Source of the DNA: an uncultured Dechloromonas sp.
GTDB taxonomy: Bacteria > Pseudomonadota > Gammaproteobacteria > Burkholderiales > Rhodocyclaceae
Direction: 5' to 3'
DNA length: 12,601 nucleotides
NCBI GenBank assembly: GCA_937996725.1
Contig: CALKUR010000161.1
Coordinates: 1-12,601 of the forward strand
The notes beneath the pieces were generated by a model, which saw nothing but the letters and a program-made list of their open reading frames with translations, was not told the origin of the DNA and did no database searches. Below, in pieces: positions 7,886 through 12,601 of this stretch (its first letter is position 1; the number at the start of each line of letters is the position of its first letter). A program made the translations under genes and the position numbers.

Positions 7886-7899
7886 AGGAGAAGCTTAAG
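7883..7899 (+). promoter_or_regulatory. PmrA/QseB-like direct repeat (possible response-regulator box)
   Basis: CTTAGG and CTTAAG are separated by 5 bases, giving an 11-bp repeat period. This is one mismatch from the CTTAAG-N5-CTTAAG box known for PmrA/BasR-type regulators. Seen from the Tim44-like gene it ends at the -35 position, as expected for an activator site. No regulator gene is visible in the window. Confidence 0.35.
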
Positions 7900-7938
7900 G
7901 TGGCCGTGATAGCCCTATGGACCACGGAATAGCTATGC

Positions 7939-7954
7939 CCGCCATGTCTGGCGG
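7939..7954 (+). repeat. Perfect inverted repeat upstream of the tig promoter
   Basis: CCGCCA and TGGCGG (6 bp each) are separated by 4 bases, centred about 35 bases before the TATAAT box of tig. It may be an operator or chance in GC-rich DNA. Confidence 0.4.
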
Positions 7955-7957
7955 TGA

Positions 7958-7986
7958 TTCTCTGCCGGGCCGCCTTCGGCTATAAT
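7958..7986 (+). promoter_or_regulatory. Sigma-70 promoter candidate for tig
   Basis: A perfect -10 (TATAAT, 7981-7986) is preceded 17 bases upstream by TTCTCT, a weak -35. Transcription would start near 7993 and give a leader of about 73 bases. That leader contains a small GAGCC/GGCTC hairpin at about 8006-8024. Confidence 0.6.
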
Positions 7987-8065
7987 CACAGGTTTTGCAA
8001 GTCCGGAGCCGCTGTTGGGCTCGGCATTGACCCATTTACCCCTATTTACCACTAGGAACACATTC

Positions 8066-9376
8066 ATGAGCACCACCGAAACCGTGCAGGAAACTAACCC
8101 GCTCGAGCGGTCGATTGATCTGACCGTCTCCGCCAAGGAACTCGACGCCGCCATGGACGTGCGTCTGGCCCGTATGGGTAAGACCCTGAAGATCGCCGGT
8201 TTCCGTCCGGGTAAGGTGCCGGCCAAAGTGGTCAAGCAGCAATATGGTCTGCAGGCACGCGATGAAGCGCTCAACGACATCGTCGGCCGCGCGTTTGGTG
8301 AAGCCATCACCCAGCAGAAGCTCAATGTGGCTGGTTACCCGCGTATCGAACCAAAGGGCGACGAAACAGGCGAAACCCTGACCTTTGTGGCCACCTTCGA
8401 GCTGTTCCCAGAAATCAAGCTGGCCGATGTGACCGGTGCCGAGATCGAGCGCCCGGTGCATGAAGTGACGGCTGCCGATGTAGAAAAGACTCTGGATATT
8501 CTGCGCAAGCAGCGTGTGGGTTATGAGAATGCAGACCGCGCCGCGCAGAAAGAAGACCGCGTTGTGATCGACTTCCTCGGTAAAAAGGACGGCGTGCCGT
8601 TTGCTGGTGGCGAAGCCAAGGATTACCCGATGGTTTTGGGTAAGGGCACGCTGCTGCCGGATTTTGAAGCGGCCATCGAAGGTTCGACTGCTGGCACGAG
8701 CAAGACCTTTGATCTGACCTTCCCGGCCGATTACGGCAACGCCGATCTGGCTGGTCAGACGGTGCAGTTCGATCTGAACGTGAAGCAAGTGCAAGGTCCG
8801 GTAATTCCAGAACTGACCGAAGAGTTCGTTAAGGCCATGGGCATCGAAAGCGGCAAGGCCGACGACCTGAAGGCTGAAGTCGAAAAGAATCTGAAGGGCG
8901 AAGTGAAGAAGCGCATCCATCAGCGTCTGCGTGAAGCCGTGATGGAAAAGCTCGACAGCCTGAATCCGATCGCTGTGCCGAAGTCGCTGGTCGAGCAGGA
9001 AATCTACCGTCTGATGCAGGGCACCCGCGAAGACATGAAGCAACGCGGCATGAAGGGCGATATCCCGCTGCAGCCAGAATGGTTCCAGGATCGCGCGCTA
9101 CCGCGCGTGCGTATGGGTCTGATCTTGGCTGATCTGGTCGAGAAGGAAAACCTGGTCGCCACCGAAGCCCAGATCGATGCCCGTATCGCCGAGATCGCAG
9201 AAACCTACCAACACCCGGAAGAAGTGAAGGTTTGGTACAAGCAAGATCCGCAACGCCTGTCGAACATTGAGTCGGAAGTGCTGGAACAGAATGTGGTGGA
9301 TTGGTTCCTGGCGCGTGCCAAGGTGACCGACAAGACCATCGATTTCGATGACATCATGGGCCAGCAAGGCCTGTAA
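8066..9376 (+). CDS. tig: Trigger factor, ribosome-associated chaperone and prolyl isomerase
   Basis: 436 residues from the ATG at 8066, normal for the family. AGGAA lies 7 bases upstream, and an earlier in-frame ATG at 8015 gives an unrelated extension. Trigger factor binds the ribosome exit tunnel and shields nascent chains. The N-terminal ribosome-binding domain carries the signature GFRPGKVP (residues about 46-53). The central FKBP-type peptidyl-prolyl isomerase domain (about residues 165-245) includes VVIDFLGKKDGVPF and the PADYGNADLAGQ block. The C-terminal helical arms follow, ending GQQGL. Gene order tig-clpP-clpX-lon is conserved across proteobacteria. It has its own promoter, and a strong terminator isolates it from clpP. 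Codon use is strongly biased, as expected for an abundant protein. Confidence 0.98.
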   Translation: MSTTETVQETNPLERSIDLTVSAKELDAAMDVRLARMGKTLKIAGFRPGKVPAKVVKQQYGLQARDEALNDIVGRAFGEAITQQKLNVAGYPRIEPKGDETGETLTFVATFELFPEIKLADVTGAEIERPVHEVTAADVEKTLDILRKQRVGYENADRAAQKEDRVVIDFLGKKDGVPFAGGEAKDYPMVLGKGTLLPDFEAAIEGSTAGTSKTFDLTFPADYGNADLAGQTVQFDLNVKQVQGPVIPELTEEFVKAMGIESGKADDLKAEVEKNLKGEVKKRIHQRLREAVMEKLDSLNPIAVPKSLVEQEIYRLMQGTREDMKQRGMKGDIPLQPEWFQDRALPRVRMGLILADLVEKENLVATEAQIDARIAEIAETYQHPEEVKVWYKQDPQRLSNIESEVLEQNVVDWFLARAKVTDKTIDFDDIMGQQGL

Positions 9377-9428
9377 TTGGCCTAATCGACTGAATTTAGT
9401 CGGTATTTAGCAGTTTTTGGCGGTAAAT

Positions 9429-9461
9429 AACGGCCGGGTTCGCCCGGCCGTTCGCTTTTTT
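9429..9461 (+). terminator. Strong intrinsic terminator after tig
   Basis: A perfect 10-bp stem (AACGGCCGGG / CCCGGCCGTT) with a TTCG loop is followed by CGC and six T. A second run of six T follows at 9467-9472. It should stop most tig transcripts before clpP. Confidence 0.95.
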
Positions 9462-9483
9462 GCGTCTTTTTTGCCTGTGGCAG

Positions 9484-9512
9484 CATGAAAAAAGGCTGTT
9501 TTTACGGCATGA
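9484..9512 (+). promoter_or_regulatory. Weak sigma-32-like promoter candidate for clpPX
   Basis: CATGAAA (9484-9490) and CGGCATGA (9505-9512) are 14 bases apart. They resemble the heat-shock consensus CTTGAAA and CCCCATNT with one mismatch and three mismatches. A promoter is required here because a terminator lies just upstream, but its exact position is uncertain. Confidence 0.3.
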
Positions 9513-9549
9513 TGTCACTCAATACCCGTAATTTTGCACAGGAGCACCC

Positions 9550-10203
9550 ATGTTCACCCATAACGGCCTCGTTGAAACCCTCGCCAACGCCCATCCGGAC
9601 CCGCAAGCTATCGGTCTGGTGCCCATGGTGGTGGAACAGAGCGGTCGTGGTGAGCGTGCTTTCGACATTTATTCCCGCCTACTCAAGGAGCGGGTGGTCT
9701 TTCTGGTTGGCCCGGTGAACGACATGAGCGCCAATTTGGTGGTCGCCCAGCTGCTGTTCCTTGAAGCGGAAAACCCGGATAAAGACATTCATCTCTATAT
9801 CAACTCACCGGGTGGTTCCGTGACCGCCGGTCTGTCGATCTACGACACCATGCAGTTCATCAAGCCGGACGTGTCGACGCTCTGTCTGGGCCAGGCGGCC
9901 TCGATGGGTGCCTTCCTGTTAACGGCCGGTGCCAAGGGCAAGCGTTTCTCGCTGCCGAATTCGCGCGTCATGATCCATCAGCCGCTGGGTGGCTTTCAGG
10001 GTCAGGCCTCGGATATCGAGATTCATGCCAAAGAGATTCTCTCGCTACGCGCGAAGCTCAACACTATGCTGGCGCAGCATACGGGGCAGGATGTCGAGCG
10101 CATCGAGCGCGACACGGACCGCGATAACTTTATGTCGGCCGATGAAGCGGTGACCTACGGTCTGATCGACAAAGTGTTGGGTAGCCGCGGCGCGGCGGCT
10201 TAA
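9550..10203 (+). CDS. clpP: ATP-dependent Clp protease proteolytic subunit
   Basis: 217 residues. GGAG sits 5 bases before the ATG. ClpP forms the double-heptamer serine protease chamber in the cytoplasm that degrades substrates unfolded by ClpX. The catalytic triad is complete: Ser118 in GQAASMGAF, His143 in RVMIHQPLGG and Asp192 in DTDRDNFMS. The nucleotide sequence matches the family from LVPMVVEQSGRGERAFDIYSRLL onward. About 21 residues precede the expected mature N-terminus (near Gly22), a longer propeptide than the 14 residues of the E. coli protein. clpX follows 21 bases after the stop, as an operon. Confidence 0.99.
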   Translation: MFTHNGLVETLANAHPDPQAIGLVPMVVEQSGRGERAFDIYSRLLKERVVFLVGPVNDMSANLVVAQLLFLEAENPDKDIHLYINSPGGSVTAGLSIYDTMQFIKPDVSTLCLGQAASMGAFLLTAGAKGKRFSLPNSRVMIHQPLGGFQGQASDIEIHAKEILSLRAKLNTMLAQHTGQDVERIERDTDRDNFMSADEAVTYGLIDKVLGSRGAAA

Positions 10204-10224
10204 GAATTCAAGAAGGACGACGCT

Positions 10225-11508
<1,284 letters not shown>

Positions 11509-11515
11509 ATCAGCG

Positions 11516-11543
11516 GTTGAATTCGGCCATAACGCCCCCAACT
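11516..11543 (+). promoter_or_regulatory. Sigma-32-like heat-shock promoter candidate for lon
   Basis: GTTGAAT (11516-11522) and CCCCAACT (11536-11543) are separated by 13 bases. They match CTTGAAA at 5 of 7 positions and CCCCATNT at all but one defined position. The spacing and the known heat-shock control of lon support the call. Transcription would start near 11550. Confidence 0.55.
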
Positions 11544-11551
11544 TCGGCAGC

Positions 11552-11580
11552 ATATCCCGCCTCTTGAAGTCGCGGGATAT
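11552..11580 (+). other. Leader hairpin before lon
   Basis: ATATCCCGC and GCGGGATAT form a perfect 9-bp stem with an 11-base loop. No T tract follows, so it is not a standard terminator. If the promoter at 11516-11543 is right, the hairpin lies at the very 5' end of the lon transcript and could stabilise it, or modulate translation of the start 31 bases later. Confidence 0.6.
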
Positions 11581-11610
11581 CTCACAGAGAACGTTTCAGG
11601 AAGATCACCC

Positions 11611-12601
11611 ATGACCGATAACACCGAAAACAACGACGTCCAGTCTGGCGAAGACCAGAGCGACGCGTCTGCCAGTCAGGCCAAGCCGCTGGTGCTGCAA
11701 CCGGGCGAAGAGGCGCGTCTGCCGATGCTGCCGCTGCGCGATGTGGTGGTATTCCCGCAGATGGTGATCCCGCTGTTCGTGGGGCGCCCGAAATCGATTA
11801 AAGCGCTGGAGCATGCCATGGAGGCCGACAAGGCCGTGGTGCTGCTCGCTCAGAAATCGGCCGCGGACGATGATCCTGGTCCCGATGCGCTGTATGACGT
11901 GGGTTGCGTGGCCAGTATCCTCCAATTGCTGAAGCTGCCTGATGGTACCGTCAAGGTGCTGGTTGAAGGTACGCGCCGTGCTCGTATCGATGGCATCGAT
12001 GCGCAAGACGATCTGTACTTTGCGCGCCTGACCGCGCTGGATAGTGACCATAACGAAGACAACGAAGTCGAAGCCATGCGCCGTGCGTTGGTTGCGCAAT
12101 TCGATCAGTACATCAAGCTGAACAAGAAGATTCCGCCGGAGATCCTGTCGTCGATCTCGGGCATCGAAGATACCGGTCGCCTGTGCGATACCATCGCCGC
12201 GCATCTGCCGCTGAAGTTAGAGCAGAAGCAGGAAGTGTTGGCGCTGCTTAATGTCCGTGAGCGTACCGAGCGCCTGCTCAGCCAACTCGAATCTGAAATC
12301 GATATCCTGCAGGTGGAAAAGCGCATCCGTGGCCGCGTCAAGCGCCAAATGGAAAAGTCGCAACGTGAGTACTACCTGAACGAACAGGTCAAAGCGATCC
12401 AGAAGGAACTGGGCGAAGGCGAAGAGGGGGCCGATCTCGAAGAACTCGAGAAGAAGATCAAAGCCGCCGGTATGAGCAAGGAAGCGCTCAAGAAAGCCGA
12501 GTCCGAACTCAAGAAGCTCAAGCTGATGTCGCCGATGTCGGCCGAAGCCACTGTGGTGCGTAACTATATCGACATCTTGGTGGGCTTGCCGTGGAAGAAG
12601 A
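11611..12601 (+). CDS. lon: Lon ATP-dependent protease (partial, N-terminal part)
   Basis: The frame is open to the window edge: 330 codons are visible out of about 800 expected. Lon degrades damaged and regulatory proteins in the cytoplasm as an AAA+ hexamer with a Ser-Lys active site. The N-terminal substrate-recognition domain begins at LPMLPLRDVVVFPQMVIPLFVGR (split around residue 40). It continues through VEGTRRARI and the helical section KRIRGRVKRQMEKSQREYYLNEQ, and ends in DILVGLPWKK, just before the ATPase domain. Walker motifs and the protease domain are outside the window. Relative to the E. coli protein the N-terminus carries about 26 extra acidic/Ser-rich residues. The ATG at 11611 is preferred because AGGAAG lies 7 bases upstream; an internal ATG at 11725 would remove the extension but has a poorer site. 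Confidence 0.98.
   Translation, partial: MTDNTENNDVQSGEDQSDASASQAKPLVLQPGEEARLPMLPLRDVVVFPQMVIPLFVGRPKSIKALEHAMEADKAVVLLAQKSAADDDPGPDALYDVGCVASILQLLKLPDGTVKVLVEGTRRARIDGIDAQDDLYFARLTALDSDHNEDNEVEAMRRALVAQFDQYIKLNKKIPPEILSSISGIEDTGRLCDTIAAHLPLKLEQKQEVLALLNVRERTERLLSQLESEIDILQVEKRIRGRVKRQMEKSQREYYLNEQVKAIQKELGEGEEGADLEELEKKIKAAGMSKEALKKAESELKKLKLMSPMSAEATVVRNYIDILVGLPWKK

Noticed and set aside
8042..9043. Long minus-strand open frame (333 codons) opposite tig
   Set aside because: It is a shadow of the strongly codon-biased tig gene, with no ribosome binding site and no recognisable family.
9485..9718. Plus-strand 77-codon frame overlapping the clpP start
   Set aside because: It runs out of frame into clpP, has no ribosome binding site and lacks a family match.
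11552..11580. Hairpin between clpX and lon as a terminator
   Set aside because: The stem is perfect but no T tract follows it on the plus strand.
11605..12204. Minus-strand 199-codon frame opposite lon
   Set aside because: It is an antisense shadow of lon with no start signal or known motif.

Overview
This window looks like an ordinary chromosomal segment of a Gram-negative proteobacterium, most likely a betaproteobacterium. The reasons are the tig-clpP-clpX-lon order, an LpxL-type acyltransferase, several lipoprotein and outer-envelope families, moderately high GC, and family-specific residues such as the PDQ-D-FG and FKTRP motifs of the acyltransferase. The genus cannot be settled by eye. 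There are no mobile elements, tRNA or rRNA genes, or CRISPR arrays.

Left part (1-1977, minus strand): three exported-protein genes read leftward and are probably co-transcribed. They are a DUF3300 protein with a very glycine-rich tail, a small four-cysteine Rap1a/Tai-type periplasmic protein, and a glycine-zipper lipoprotein cut by the window edge. A SigA/RpoD-type promoter and a near-perfect Shine-Dalgarno sequence precede the DUF3300 gene.

Middle part (1987-7823): three genes read rightward. They encode a large DUF748 (AsmA-like) membrane-anchored protein, an LpxL/HtrB-like acyltransferase, and a patatin-like lipoprotein acylhydrolase. A convergent Tim44-like inner-membrane protein gene follows on the minus strand, with its own terminator. 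All seven genes from 1 to 7823 concern the cell envelope.

Right part (7824-12601, plus strand): this is the classic protein quality-control block. It contains trigger factor (tig) with its own promoter and a strong intrinsic terminator, then a clpP-clpX operon, then the 5' part of lon (330 codons visible) with a good sigma-32-like heat-shock promoter and a hairpin in the leader.

I found no convincing previously undescribed system. The points most worth checking are the apparently orphan Rap1a-type protein, a PmrA/QseB-like direct repeat in the Tim44/tig intergenic region, the hairpin at the start of the inferred lon leader, and several start-codon corrections.
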